A DNA stretch of 64,000 nt, taken from SM1-50 sp964467345. Its GTDB lineage: Archaea; Thermoplasmatota; E2; DHVEG-1. The notes below the pieces were generated by a model, which did no database searches, was not told where the DNA came from, and worked only from the letters and a program-made list of their open reading frames with translations. Positions 1 to 7,824 of the stretch are shown here, piece after piece; position 1 is the first letter of the stretch, and each line of letters opens with the position of its first letter. The translations under genes and the position numbers were made by a program. The stretch is from positions 1 to 64,000 of the forward strand of contig CAYXPY010000006.1 of NCBI GenBank assembly GCA_964467345.1, read 5' to 3'.

Positions 1-30
1 AAGGGAAAAAGTCTGGACAGTTTGTTATGA

Positions 31-116
31 ATATCGGATATTTAAAAATTTAACCGATACCGATATATAGCTACTACTACATATCGGTAAAACATGAATA
101 GTGCCGATACCGATAT
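31..116. promoter_or_regulatory. Operator-like array upstream of the Fic gene
   Basis: The 13-mer CCGATACCGATAT occurs at 54-66 and again at 104-116, inside the first codons of the Fic gene. ATATCGG at 31-37 and ATATCGGT at 81-88 are its inverted half-sites, so ACCGATAT at 59-66 and ATATCGGT at 81-88 form an inverted repeat. The array covers the likely AT-rich promoter and the start codon, as expected for repressor binding. The regulator is unknown. Confidence 0.5.
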
Positions 117-1011
117 TATCATCAATGAATCATTATTAAGAAACATAAATGAAAAAAAACGACGACTAGACAGTCTCAGACCACTCCCAAAAGATGCTGC
201 ACAAAGACTCCTCGAAGATCTAAGAATTCGACATACATATCACTCAGATGCCATCGAAGGAAACACCTTGACATTACAAGAAACAAAACTGGTTTTAGAA
301 GAAGGAATAACCATCGGAGGAAAGCCATTAAAAGACCATATCGAAGCACGAAATGACGCAGACGCATTCGATTTCATCGTACAACTCGTTCAACAAAAAA
401 AACCATTCTCCCCGGAGAACATTCAACAAATTCATGAAATCGTTACCAAAGGCTTGTTAAAAGACGCTGGAAAATATCGAACAGGAAATGTCAGAATCAC
501 GGGATCATCAATCACTCCACCAAGTTACACAAAAATCATTCCTCTTATGGACGATTATATTCATACCATTAAAAAACTCCAGTTTCATCCACTTAAAAAA
601 GCAGCATTCATCCATTATCAACTGGTCTGGATCCACCCGTTTTTCGATGGAAACGGCAGAGTTGCAAGATTGGCGATGAACCTATTCTTTATGCAGCAAG
701 GATATCCTCCTGTTGTCCTCAAAAAAGAGAAACGAAAAATCTACTATCATGCACTTCGTCAAGCAGATAAAGGAAATTTATCACCTTTTACCGAGTTTAT
801 CTCAAAAGCTATGAATGAATCATTACAACTATACCTCTCTGTATTTATCGATGAGGAACATCTTATTCCTCTGAAAGAACTCGCACAACAATCACCCTAC
901 TCACAAGAATACCTTAGCTTAAGAGCCAGGCAGGGGAAACTCGATGCCGTCAAACTCGAAAAAGTCTGGTACTCATCAAAAAGAGCTCTAAAAGAATATA
1001 TTAAAAAATAG
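94..1011 (+). CDS. Fic domain-containing protein (predicted AMP transferase)
   Basis: Fic enzymes transfer a nucleotide monophosphate, usually AMP, to a hydroxyl group on a target protein. The complete catalytic signature HPFFDGNGRVAR starts at His181. An N-terminal SDAIEGN (residues 51-57) matches the autoinhibitory (S/T)xxxE(G/N) motif of class II Fic proteins, so activity is probably self-restrained. The C-terminal 70 residues look like a small helix-turn-helix module, common in this architecture. At 305 residues it is a usual size. A second Fic-fold gene (Doc-like) lies 0.3 kb away on the other strand. Targets cannot be read from sequence; both toxin and housekeeping roles are known in the family. 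Confidence 0.9.
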   Translation: MNSADTDIIINESLLRNINEKKRRLDSLRPLPKDAAQRLLEDLRIRHTYHSDAIEGNTLTLQETKLVLEEGITIGGKPLKDHIEARNDADAFDFIVQLVQQKKPFSPENIQQIHEIVTKGLLKDAGKYRTGNVRITGSSITPPSYTKIIPLMDDYIHTIKKLQFHPLKKAAFIHYQLVWIHPFFDGNGRVARLAMNLFFMQQGYPPVVLKKEKRKIYYHALRQADKGNLSPFTEFISKAMNESLQLYLSVFIDEEHLIPLKELAQQSPYSQEYLSLRARQGKLDAVKLEKVWYSSKRALKEYIKK

Positions 1012-1112
1012 AACACACCAAACAAATCTCTTCACATCTAAAAGAATAGAAAACCAAGGACTCATTTTTTCCCCTCTACATTGGAAGCAAATCGGAGTAT
1101 CCTTTTCTTTAT

Positions 1113-1190
1113 GGTTTTTACCGGTAAAATGGGCTGTCAAATCTCTTCCCCAGCGCTATTTTTACCAGGTTCTTTTTTAAAAAGTATCAT
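1113..1190 (+). repeat. Dispersed intergenic repeat, copy 1
   Basis: The copy starts with TTTTTACCGGTAAAAT, a palindromic core, followed exactly 32 bases later (start to start, 1120 to 1152) by AGCGCT and then a T-rich tail. Copies with the same 32-base spacing begin near 1824 and 2771. It sits between the 3' ends of the Fic gene and the Doc-like cluster. Confidence 0.6.
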
Positions 1191-1244
1191 TCTTTCAAGA
1201 TTAAATTTTATTTGATCTTCTTAAAATGTCTCAAAAAAAGTAAT

Positions 1245-1379
1245 CTAATGTTTTGCTAAAGCACGCAACGTTTTTTTGTGACCTTGTGCGATTTTTACGA
1301 TCTCCCGAAACTCCTCTTCAGCAATTTTTTTCCTTGTTTCTTCTGAGATTTTATCTTCTAAATGCTTTGATTTTGCCAT
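1245..1379 (-). CDS. Small charged protein overlapping the Doc-like gene
   Basis: This is a 44-codon ORF from ATG at 1379 to TAG at 1245. It overlaps the last 29 bases of the Doc-like gene in another frame, the arrangement of translationally coupled genes. The product is helical and very charged, rich in Lys and Glu (it starts MAKSKHLEDK and ends LRALAKH). No known antitoxin family is recognised. Phd-type antitoxins normally precede doc and none is seen upstream here, so this peptide is a candidate partner. It may also be a chance ORF. Confidence 0.5.
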   Translation of the reverse strand: MAKSKHLEDKISEETRKKIAEEEFREIVKIAQGHKKTLRALAKH

Positions 1380-1749
1380 GTTTGATCCACTCTTTGATTT
1401 CCTTTTTGGTATAATAATTTTCTCGTATCCCTAACATTATCTTCACGTTACTTTCTTTATCCGGAATTCTAAATCGTTCTCCATTTGTAACGACGAATTT
1501 TTTTGTCGTAAGGAAAGCGGTTCGTTTATTCCCGCTCTCAAAAGCATGCATCCGAGTCAGTTCAAAAAGTAATAGAGCAGCTTTATCATACAAATCTCCA
1601 GCAACTGCTTTTGTTGCATCTATAGCTTTTTGTATATATGACACACTAATTGTTTTGGCTTGATCGTGTTTACTTCTTCGAAACATCTCGATAGCAATCG
1701 TATTATTGAACTGAATTTCTTCAACAGAAGGATAGATAACTTCGGCCAT
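1351..1749 (-). CDS. Doc-like (death-on-curing) Fic-fold protein
   Basis: The motif HAFESGNKRTAF starting at His68 is the Doc variant of the Fic signature, in which NKR replaces NGR. In phage P1 Doc this fold phosphorylates elongation factor Tu and halts translation. The length, 132 residues, suits Doc. No phd-like gene is found in the 284 bases upstream, but a 44-codon ORF overlaps its 3' end. The start ATG at 1749 gives the N-terminus MAEVIYPSVEEI, which agrees with Doc homologues. Copy 2 of the local repeat lies upstream. Biochemical activity and toxicity are inferred from family membership. Confidence 0.85.
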   Translation of the reverse strand: MAEVIYPSVEEIQFNNTIAIEMFRRSKHDQAKTISVSYIQKAIDATKAVAGDLYDKAALLLFELTRMHAFESGNKRTAFLTTKKFVVTNGERFRIPDKESNVKIMLGIRENYYTKKEIKEWIKHGKIKAFRR

Positions 1750-1823
1750 TCAATAGATGAAAGAGCAAGAAGACTATAATATTTGTGTCTGTATCACAGG
1801 TTTTTACCGGACAAAAAAGCTTG

Positions 1824-1885
1824 TTTCTACCGGTAAGATAGTCTATTACCTCTTCTCCCCAGCGCTCTTTTGCTTTTTTTCCAAA
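1824..1885 (+). repeat. Dispersed intergenic repeat, copy 2
   Basis: TTTCTACCGGTAAGAT is followed, 32 bases from ACCGGT (1829) to AGCGCT (1861), by CTCCCC, AGCGCT and a T-rich tail. It is the same unit as copies 1 and 3 and in the same orientation. A partial extra half-unit, TTTTTACCGG, lies just before it at 1801-1810. It falls between two minus-strand genes. Confidence 0.6.
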
Positions 1886-2033
1886 AGATACCCCTCATGG
1901 AAGGAAAAAGTTATTTGAGCTCATATGTACCACCATATTCATCTCTTTCTTCAGTTCTCCTTATTGGTGACTGGAAACGATTGAAAAGAAGAGTAATTCT
2001 ATAGGTTTCGTTTTTTGAAAATGATTTCTGTAA

Positions 2034-2642
2034 TTATGTTTTCAAACCAAGTTTTTCAACAAGATAATTTTGAAACGTGTGATATAACTCCGCCTTGATC
2101 CCACCCTTTATCTGAATATCAACCGCATGAGCCTTCTCCCTGTGTATCTTCATAATTTTTACAATAACAATACTGCGCATTGCTTCCTTTGATGTAGCTG
2201 TCACCTCTATTGATTTTCTTATCTCGACACCAGAGGGGATCCAACTGATATCATCAATAGTTTTCCTCAGATCAGAATCATCCTGTGAACGATAGACGAT
2301 TTTCTTGTCAATAACAGTTTTTGTGAGATTTTTAAACTTTGCTTTTGCCAATCCTCGTAACACGAGTTCTGCTGTCGGAACAAGATCAAAACCTTCTTCG
2401 ACGAGTCCATTACCAGTAATCTTTGTGATACACTTCGAAAAAATATTGGACGCCGGTATCTTTTTTTGTTCGACATTTAAATCAAAGCGGACATGAAGAT
2501 TCCAAAGAATCTTCTCACCAGATGATACGTGTTTTTTACCTTTTGTTCCTTTTGAAGGATGTGTCGCGTCAATCCAATTCATGACCTCTGAAGGGCTTTG
2601 CACCCAAGGCGGTTGTGTAAAATCATGATTTTGTTTCGCCAT
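2034..2642 (-). CDS. Uncharacterised protein
   Basis: This 202-residue soluble protein has no signal peptide or membrane segment and I recognise no family. It starts MAKQNHDFTQPPW. The middle is basic and hydrophobic and the C-terminal half alternates strands and helices, with a run of Ile and Val near IRKSIEVTATSKEA. A clear ribosome binding site (GGAAGGAG) lies 5 bases before the ATG at 2642. It stands alone between the Doc-like gene and a divergent hydrolase in a region marked by a dispersed repeat, so it may be accessory. The coding call rests on length, start site and normal composition. Confidence 0.65.
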   Translation of the reverse strand: MAKQNHDFTQPPWVQSPSEVMNWIDATHPSKGTKGKKHVSSGEKILWNLHVRFDLNVEQKKIPASNIFSKCITKITGNGLVEEGFDLVPTAELVLRGLAKAKFKNLTKTVIDKKIVYRSQDDSDLRKTIDDISWIPSGVEIRKSIEVTATSKEAMRSIVIVKIMKIHREKAHAVDIQIKGGIKAELYHTFQNYLVEKLGLKT

Positions 2643-2770
2643 AACTCCTTCCTCTATGTCACATTGTCATAACTATTTCTTAATACTATCTATTAATAGG
2701 TGTATTTTCTTTAAATGTATTACGAATGTGATTACGAGGCGGTCTTTGAAAACGTCTCATAATAACATAT

Positions 2771-2833
2771 TTTTTACCGGTAAAATAGGTTTTTAAAACT
2801 CCTCCCTAGTGCTTTCGTTCTTTTTTTTCTGAG
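2771..2833 (+). repeat. Dispersed intergenic repeat, copy 3
   Basis: TTTTTACCGGTAAAAT is followed, with the same 32-base spacing (2776 to 2808), by AGTGCT and a long T-rich tail. It is the third copy of the unit at 1113 and 1824. It lies in the divergent gap between the uncharacterised protein and the alpha/beta hydrolase. Confidence 0.6.
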
Positions 2834-2900
2834 ATCTACCAACAAGTATAAATTTTATATATGACTCTTCTCTATTTTCGAAAACCTAGGAATACAACAT

Positions 2901-3683
2901 ATGATCAATCCAAGAGAATATGGAAGTCCACCGTTCATTGTCGCAGTCATTCATGGAGGCCCTGGAGCCGCTGGTCAAATGCGACCGGTGGCACAAGAAC
3001 TCTCTCAATTCTATGGTACTCTCGAACCACTGCAGACCTCAATGTCTCTTGAAGGACAAATAAATGAACTACATAGTCTTTTGAAAAAACATGAGACAAA
3101 ACCCATGACGCTCATTGGTCATTCATGGGGCGCCTGGCTTATTTTTCTCTATGCATCACAGTATCCTTCATCAGTCAACAAAATAATATTAGTGAGCAGT
3201 GGTCCTTTTGAAGAACACTATGCCGCTCAGATAATGACCACCAGACTCAACCGTCTCAACGAAAAGGAAAAAATACAGTTCAATATGCTCATTGATGGTT
3301 TAAAGAATCCATATGAACAGGATAAAACAAAATTTTTTACTGACTTAGGACGGTTGTTTTTTAAAACCGATTCCTTCAACTCGTTACAACATACTGATGA
3401 AGAGATAGATTACCGATATGATATCTTTGAAGGCGTCTGGAGCGAAGCTGAAAAACTGAGAAGAAATGGAACATTATTAGAAATGGGAAAACAGATATGT
3501 TGTCCTGTTATAGCCATTCATGGGGATTATGATCCCCATCCAGCAACAGGTATTGAAGAACCATTATCACGTATTGTTAAAGATTTCAGATTCATTCTTT
3601 TAAAAAAATGCGGGCATTACCCTTGGATGGAACGAGACGCAAAAAACAAATTCTATAAAATTATTTATTATGAATTGCAGTGA
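2901..3683 (+). CDS. Alpha/beta hydrolase, proline iminopeptidase-like
   Basis: The protein has the S33 layout: oxyanion-hole HGGPG at residues 18-22, nucleophile elbow GHSWG with Ser75, a helical cap, then the Asp of HGDYDP and the His of CGHYPW near the C-terminus. HGGPG is typical of prolyl iminopeptidases, which release N-terminal proline, but related esterases and C-C hydrolases share it, so the substrate is open. The length of 260 residues is somewhat shorter than PIP enzymes. No signal peptide is present, so it acts in the cytoplasm. It is monocistronic, with a T-rich terminator following. Confidence 0.8.
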   Translation: MINPREYGSPPFIVAVIHGGPGAAGQMRPVAQELSQFYGTLEPLQTSMSLEGQINELHSLLKKHETKPMTLIGHSWGAWLIFLYASQYPSSVNKIILVSSGPFEEHYAAQIMTTRLNRLNEKEKIQFNMLIDGLKNPYEQDKTKFFTDLGRLFFKTDSFNSLQHTDEEIDYRYDIFEGVWSEAEKLRRNGTLLEMGKQICCPVIAIHGDYDPHPATGIEEPLSRIVKDFRFILLKKCGHYPWMERDAKNKFYKIIYYELQ

Positions 3684-3706
3684 ACTTTGAAATCTCAATA
3701 CTTATG

Positions 3707-3722
3707 TTTTTTTTTTTTTTTT
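3707..3722 (+). terminator. Oligo-T terminator
   Basis: A run of 16 T residues lies 24 bases after the stop codon of the hydrolase. Archaeal RNA polymerase terminates on oligo-T without a hairpin. Confidence 0.6.
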
Positions 3723-3917
3723 AATATTTTCCCCTCCTTTTTTTTCCTCAAATTTTATTAAAAAAATGGGTTGTGCCAAGATATGTCGAGGGGAAGTGGG
3801 AAAGGTAATTTTTTCATACATTGGCACAACATAAAGTCTGGGCGAAGATGAAGAAGAGAAAAATAGAGGCAAAGGTTTCTTTCTCTTCTCATGTTCTCAT
3901 AGGGGGCGTGGTTCTTT

Positions 3918-4463
3918 TTATTGATCTGATTCTTCGAAGGGTATGAACTCTTGTGGGCATCTTCCGGGACCATGTCTGAACCCATGACCACCCATCCTGT
4001 TCCACCCGATATCAATGACGTTTTCAAAACCGAATTCATCCTCAATGATGCCGCTGATTTCATCCCAGCTGTATCCTTCGTCCCTGAGTTCCTTCTGCCG
4101 GTTCAGGATCGTGAGTCGTTGCTCGGTGCGTGCGATTTCATTTTCCAACCGTGTATCAAGCACGCCAAACTCGTCAAGTTTCTCTTGCAACACCGTCCTC
4201 ATCTCCCAAGGGGTTGTGTTTTGTTCTCTGAGGCTTGTCATGAGGTCTTGGAGCTCTGTTTGTTGCTCATCTGTCAACTCAGACCCAAATGGTCCGGGTC
4301 CCATCATCTCATTTCTCCCCTCAAATGGTTTTTGAGGGAAGGTGTCGGTTTCCGCATCGTTTGTTGTCTCGTCGTCTTGTCCTGTGGCAAATGCTGCTCC
4401 GATGGTTGCGATAAGCAGACCAACAAGCAGTCCACCGATGAGCTTTTTGTGTGTTTTATTCAT
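3918..4463 (-). CDS. Secreted or membrane-anchored coiled-coil protein
   Basis: I chose the ATG at 4463 because GGAGGT lies 6 bases upstream; the longer reading frame would begin with a GTG before that site. The N-terminus MNKTHKKLIGG followed by a hydrophobic stretch is a signal peptide or anchor. Residues about 60-140 form a charged helical region (SELTDEQQTELQDLMTSL, then EKLDEFGV and EQRLTILNRQKEL), resembling the helical LTxxQ-type folds of envelope stress proteins only in general style. The end is rich in Gly, His and Arg. A tandem TTTGGG site upstream is shared with the caspase-like gene, suggesting common control. Function unknown. Confidence 0.75.
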   Translation of the reverse strand: MNKTHKKLIGGLLVGLLIATIGAAFATGQDDETTNDAETDTFPQKPFEGRNEMMGPGPFGSELTDEQQTELQDLMTSLREQNTTPWEMRTVLQEKLDEFGVLDTRLENEIARTEQRLTILNRQKELRDEGYSWDEISGIIEDEFGFENVIDIGWNRMGGHGFRHGPGRCPQEFIPFEESDQ

Positions 4464-4544
4464 TTTGTTACCTCCGTTTTTTTTCACAAGTCGACGATGG
4501 TAAAATGATTTTATATGTATTTTTTACAAATTAATACCGATTTC

Positions 4545-4564
4545 TTCCCAAATTATTCCCAAAT
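4545..4564 (-). promoter_or_regulatory. Tandem TTTGGG operator, copy A
   Basis: On the minus strand the site reads ATTTGGGAATAATTTGGGAA, two ATTTGGG half-sites 11 bases apart, one helical turn. It lies about 80 bases before the coiled-coil gene and upstream of a TATA-like ACATATAAAAT. An 18-of-20 match lies at 6756-6775. Confidence 0.55.
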
Positions 4565-4584
4565 GAGAATGAAAAGAAAAAAAA

Positions 4585-6702
4585 TTAGAGGAATTTATTG
4601 ACCTCTATTTCTTTTGTTGCAATATCTCCGTTGTAGTCATAGGCAACGACTTTGATGATATGTTTGCCTATGGTCTTTTGCGTCCATGTCCAGTTGTAGG
4701 GTTGTGTGGTTACTGTCGCTTGCAAGACTCCGTCGATGTAGAACTCTATTTTTTCTGCGTCTCCTGGTTGTTCCCATCCACCCGGGATGTATGCTGAGAC
4801 GTCAATGGGACCGATGATTTGTGTTCTTTTGAACGGTATTATCCTTTCATTATTTCTGTACAGCGCTTTGAGAGGTTTAGTTATCTCAACTTCGATGGTT
4901 GATGGTGTCAATGAGCAGTTTAACCAGAGGGTCGAATTCTCAAACGCATCATGGCGATATGGGTCATAATATTCATAACCTGTTTCTCTGACGTAGACGT
5001 ATAACTCCCCTGGTGCGATAGCTATGGTATAATACCCTGAGTCGTTTGACTGGGTTTCCCTTCCGTATTCATGGCCGGTCGTGACGTCAAACCACTCGAC
5101 GTCAATGCGTGCATGGTTTAACGGCTCGCCTGTCTCTTTGTCTGTCACATATCCACAAACGACAGCATTTTCGACAGGGCGTTCGTATAATGAGACGTTT
5201 ACCCAGATCGTCTCGTATTCATCAATCGAGAAACCTTGGATATATTCTGTGAAATACCCTTGTTTTTCCATATCAAGACTGATGTTGCCTGCGGCGACGT
5301 GTATTTCGTAATACCCATTGATGTCTGATGTTGTTTGATTCTGGTAATATTGTTGTTCGGTTGCTTGCCAGAACAGACTGACATTTGCCATCTCTAGTGG
5401 GTTTGTTGTTTCCTGGTCTGTAATATAGCCTTTTATGAATGCGGTCTCCGGTGGACGTTCGTACAGCGAGATGTTGGTCCATCTGGTCTGATTCTCCTGC
5501 ATCTGATATGGTCCTACTTGCCGTTGACAATATCCCTCTGCCGAGACGGTCACCCGCAGTCGAATCGCAGGAGTGCTGATTGCGTAGAAGCCGGTTTGGT
5601 TTGTCGTCGTTTGATTTTCGTAATACTCATAGTCATTGATCCGTCCTCGTACATTGACAATTGCGTTTTCAATCGGAATGGTGGTAGCAGCATCGGTGAT
5701 GTACCCACAGATGATGGAGGTCTCATTATACATCATTGGCGCAGTCATCGTCTCATCGTTGTTTGGTGTGGTCTGTGGAACCACCGTACTGTCTGTCTCA
5801 GAATGTAGATGTGTTGTCAGCATCATGATTGGGAGTTCTCCTTCGTATCCATCGTAGATTGTTGGTTGCTGTCGTGGGCTGCGCGGCTCTGCGTAGACAA
5901 ACGCCTCTTCAGCGGTGATGATGTTGTCTTGGTTTGTATCTGCGTATCCGCGTAATCCATCGATGAGATAGGGTCCGAAGCCTCCAGAAAAGGAAACCTC
6001 ATCTTCGCAGGATGCCATGAGCACCACCCGGTTCTGTCCGCGGACGTCCTCACCAAATCCCCTCACCCAGTTCTGGACAGCAAGTTCATTGTGACGTGGA
6101 GAGTGATAAGCAGTAGTTGTGAATAGCCAGTTTGGTGGGTCATTGAAACCACCCGCATAGCAGCTATCCACGATCAGGCAGACGCCTTTGGATTCCAACC
6201 GGTTGAGTAACACATTCAGTTCGTCATCATAAATAACAAGTTTTTCATAGGCAAAACCCCAGTAACTCACCAATGCCTCATCTGTTCCGTCCGCCTCGTC
6301 TTTTGGTGGGATATCGATCCCTAAGGGAAATCCATGGGTGGTGAGATAGACAAGAGAGTAATCGTTCTTATCTTCCATCCTGTCGAGCCATCGAAACCCT
6401 GAGATGATGTTTGTCACTGTCGCTTCCTCGCCTTTGATGACCTTTATGTGATCCTCCTGCCACCACTCTGACTGCAGCAGCAATGCATAGAGGTCATCGA
6501 CTTCTAAAAGCATGTCCGGGCGGTCTTGTTGCGGGTCATCAGCATATACCCCGACTGCAACAAGCAACGCCCAATACTCGGTGTCATCAGAAGTGTTCTC
6601 TGCGGTCGATATGATGTTTTGCAGTGGGAGAATACCTGCAGCAAGTAAAATGAAGACAACAGCATAGCTTTTCCTTAATTTAAACAATAATGTTTTATTC
6701 AT
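4585..6702 (-). CDS. Secreted caspase-like (C14) protease with carboxypeptidase-regulatory repeats
   Basis: The start ATG at 6702 follows AGGGGG by 6 bases and gives a proper signal peptide (MNKTLLFKLRK plus hydrophobic core); an upstream extension in frame has no such site. The caspase-fold domain spans residues about 40-300, with the catalytic dyad His123 in YLTTHG and Cys181 in DSCYAGG. A DTNQDNIITAEE loop after it fits an EF-hand calcium site. Three carboxypeptidase-regulatory-like beta domains follow (GYITDAATT, GYITDQETT, GYVTDKETG), then an Ig-like domain at the C-terminus. It probably acts outside the cell or at its surface. The EF-hand loop suggests calcium activation, by inference. 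Confidence 0.85.
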   Translation of the reverse strand: MNKTLLFKLRKSYAVVFILLAAGILPLQNIISTAENTSDDTEYWALLVAVGVYADDPQQDRPDMLLEVDDLYALLLQSEWWQEDHIKVIKGEEATVTNIISGFRWLDRMEDKNDYSLVYLTTHGFPLGIDIPPKDEADGTDEALVSYWGFAYEKLVIYDDELNVLLNRLESKGVCLIVDSCYAGGFNDPPNWLFTTTAYHSPRHNELAVQNWVRGFGEDVRGQNRVVLMASCEDEVSFSGGFGPYLIDGLRGYADTNQDNIITAEEAFVYAEPRSPRQQPTIYDGYEGELPIMMLTTHLHSETDSTVVPQTTPNNDETMTAPMMYNETSIICGYITDAATTIPIENAIVNVRGRINDYEYYENQTTTNQTGFYAISTPAIRLRVTVSAEGYCQRQVGPYQMQENQTRWTNISLYERPPETAFIKGYITDQETTNPLEMANVSLFWQATEQQYYQNQTTSDINGYYEIHVAAGNISLDMEKQGYFTEYIQGFSIDEYETIWVNVSLYERPVENAVVCGYVTDKETGEPLNHARIDVEWFDVTTGHEYGRETQSNDSGYYTIAIAPGELYVYVRETGYEYYDPYRHDAFENSTLWLNCSLTPSTIEVEITKPLKALYRNNERIIPFKRTQIIGPIDVSAYIPGGWEQPGDAEKIEFYIDGVLQATVTTQPYNWTWTQKTIGKHIIKVVAYDYNGDIATKEIEVNKFL

Positions 6703-6755
6703 CGTTCTGCCCCCTATCAAGGAAGAAATAAAGAACTGATTGTTTAAGTAATTTA

Positions 6756-6775
6756 TTCCCAAATCATGCCCAAAT
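6756..6775 (-). promoter_or_regulatory. Tandem TTTGGG operator, copy B
   Basis: On the minus strand this reads ATTTGGGCATGATTTGGGAA, matching copy A at 18 of 20 positions and with the same 11-base half-site spacing. It lies in the divergent gap between the caspase-like protease gene (start 6702) and the ArsR-like regulator gene (start 6830), about 55 bases from each start. Confidence 0.55.
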
Positions 6776-6829
6776 CTAAACAAACGTATTAAAGAAGACT
6801 ATGAATTCCTCTACCAAAAGGTCTCTGGC

Positions 6830-7141
6830 ATGGACTCGTTGAAAAACGTCCTGTATTGGCTTATCGCCAATTCGCTGGGTGGGTTTAATCGAGGTCGGAT
6901 TCTTTCGGAACTTTTTCAAAAACCGCAGAACGCAAATGAGCTGTCAAAGAACCTTGGAATCGAATATAAAACCATACGGTACCATCTGAAGGTTTTGGAG
7001 GATAATGGTATTCTTATGTCGGTTGGTGGAGGGTATGGTAAAACCTACTTCCCGACAGAGAGTTTGGAACGCAATAAGCAATATTTTGTAGAGATTTGGG
7101 ATAAAATTGGGAAAAAATCAAATAAAGAAAAGGAACCATAG
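6830..7141 (+). CDS. ArsR-like winged-helix transcriptional regulator
   Basis: This 103-residue protein has a winged helix-turn-helix over residues about 20-80: RGRILSELFQKPQNANELSK, then LGIEYKTIRYHLKVLEDNGI as the recognition helix region, followed by a glycine-rich wing (SVGGGYGKTYFP). It has no metal-binding cysteines, so a redox or metal sensing role is not evident. It is divergent from the caspase-like gene with the TTTGGG site between them and is followed after 18 bases by a membrane protein gene. In archaea such HTH and membrane-protein pairs often act together in signalling. Its control of the TTTGGG site is inferred. Confidence 0.85.
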   Translation: MDSLKNVLYWLIANSLGGFNRGRILSELFQKPQNANELSKNLGIEYKTIRYHLKVLEDNGILMSVGGGYGKTYFPTESLERNKQYFVEIWDKIGKKSNKEKEP

Positions 7142-7159
7142 AATAAGGTGAAGAGTCGT

Positions 7160-7714
7160 ATGAATGAAGCTCCGATAAAGGAAGAAAAATTTCCGACATA
7201 CAATACAAAAGCACTAGGACTCCTCTTGGTATTGGTTATCGGCGGTGTTGTCTTAGGTTTGATACTATCTACTATATTTGTCACGGAGACAAACGAAAAG
7301 ATAAAAAAATTTAGTGATGAATTCGGTGGGTATGCCCCACCCCCTGGTTTCCCTGAGCTTCGGGTCACGCCCCTTACCCTTGCCGAAGTCTTTCTACCGA
7401 CACTTGGTGTGATTGCTGTCTGCATCAGTATCTTTCTTTTAATCGGCCTGATAGCGGTGTATTTCAAGATCTTTGCGAAAACAAAATCGAAGTACATCGC
7501 GGGGTTACTGTTCTTTTTGGTCCCCTTGTTTATTCAATCGATTTTTTCTGTGTCCACCTTGCGGTCCTTGTTTGTGGCACCAGCGCTTCCGTTCGGCCCC
7601 GGTATCCGTGAAAGTATTGGATTTGGATGGGGTGGTTTAGGGCAGATTATTGTCATCGTCTCCATTTTCGAAAGCATCGGGTTGAGTATATTATTATATC
7701 TGAGCAACGAATAA
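7160..7714 (+). CDS. Four-helix membrane protein, likely partner of the ArsR-like regulator
   Basis: I chose the ATG at 7160 because GGTG lies 9 bases before it; a GTG at 7148 is part of that site. The 184-residue product has about four membrane segments: LGLLLVLVIGGVVLGLILS, a pair around LPTLGVIAVCISIFLLIGLI and AGLLFFLVPLFIQSIF, and one near the C-terminus. A proline-rich loop (GYAPPPGFPEL) follows the first segment, probably outside. No enzymatic motif is visible. It is translationally close to the regulator gene (18-base gap), so co-expression is likely. Family not recognised. Confidence 0.7.
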   Translation: MNEAPIKEEKFPTYNTKALGLLLVLVIGGVVLGLILSTIFVTETNEKIKKFSDEFGGYAPPPGFPELRVTPLTLAEVFLPTLGVIAVCISIFLLIGLIAVYFKIFAKTKSKYIAGLLFFLVPLFIQSIFSVSTLRSLFVAPALPFGPGIRESIGFGWGGLGQIIVIVSIFESIGLSILLYLSNE

Positions 7715-7824
7715 TCCGTTTAGCTAATACTTAGCGATGTACGATAAAAATGTACTTCAGCGTCATTTTTTTCCGATAACTATAAAAAAACTTCGTTCTT
7801 TTCCCCGCTCTGGAGGTATTTTAA

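Noticed and set aside
3951..4508. Long plus-strand ORF opposite the coiled-coil protein gene
   Set aside because: It is a shadow of the minus-strand gene, which has a signal peptide and a GGAGGT site; the shadow product has no domain pattern.
6703..6783. Longer start for the caspase-like protease
   Set aside because: The extension spoils the signal peptide and runs over the TTTGGG operator, while ATG 6702 has a strong ribosome binding site.
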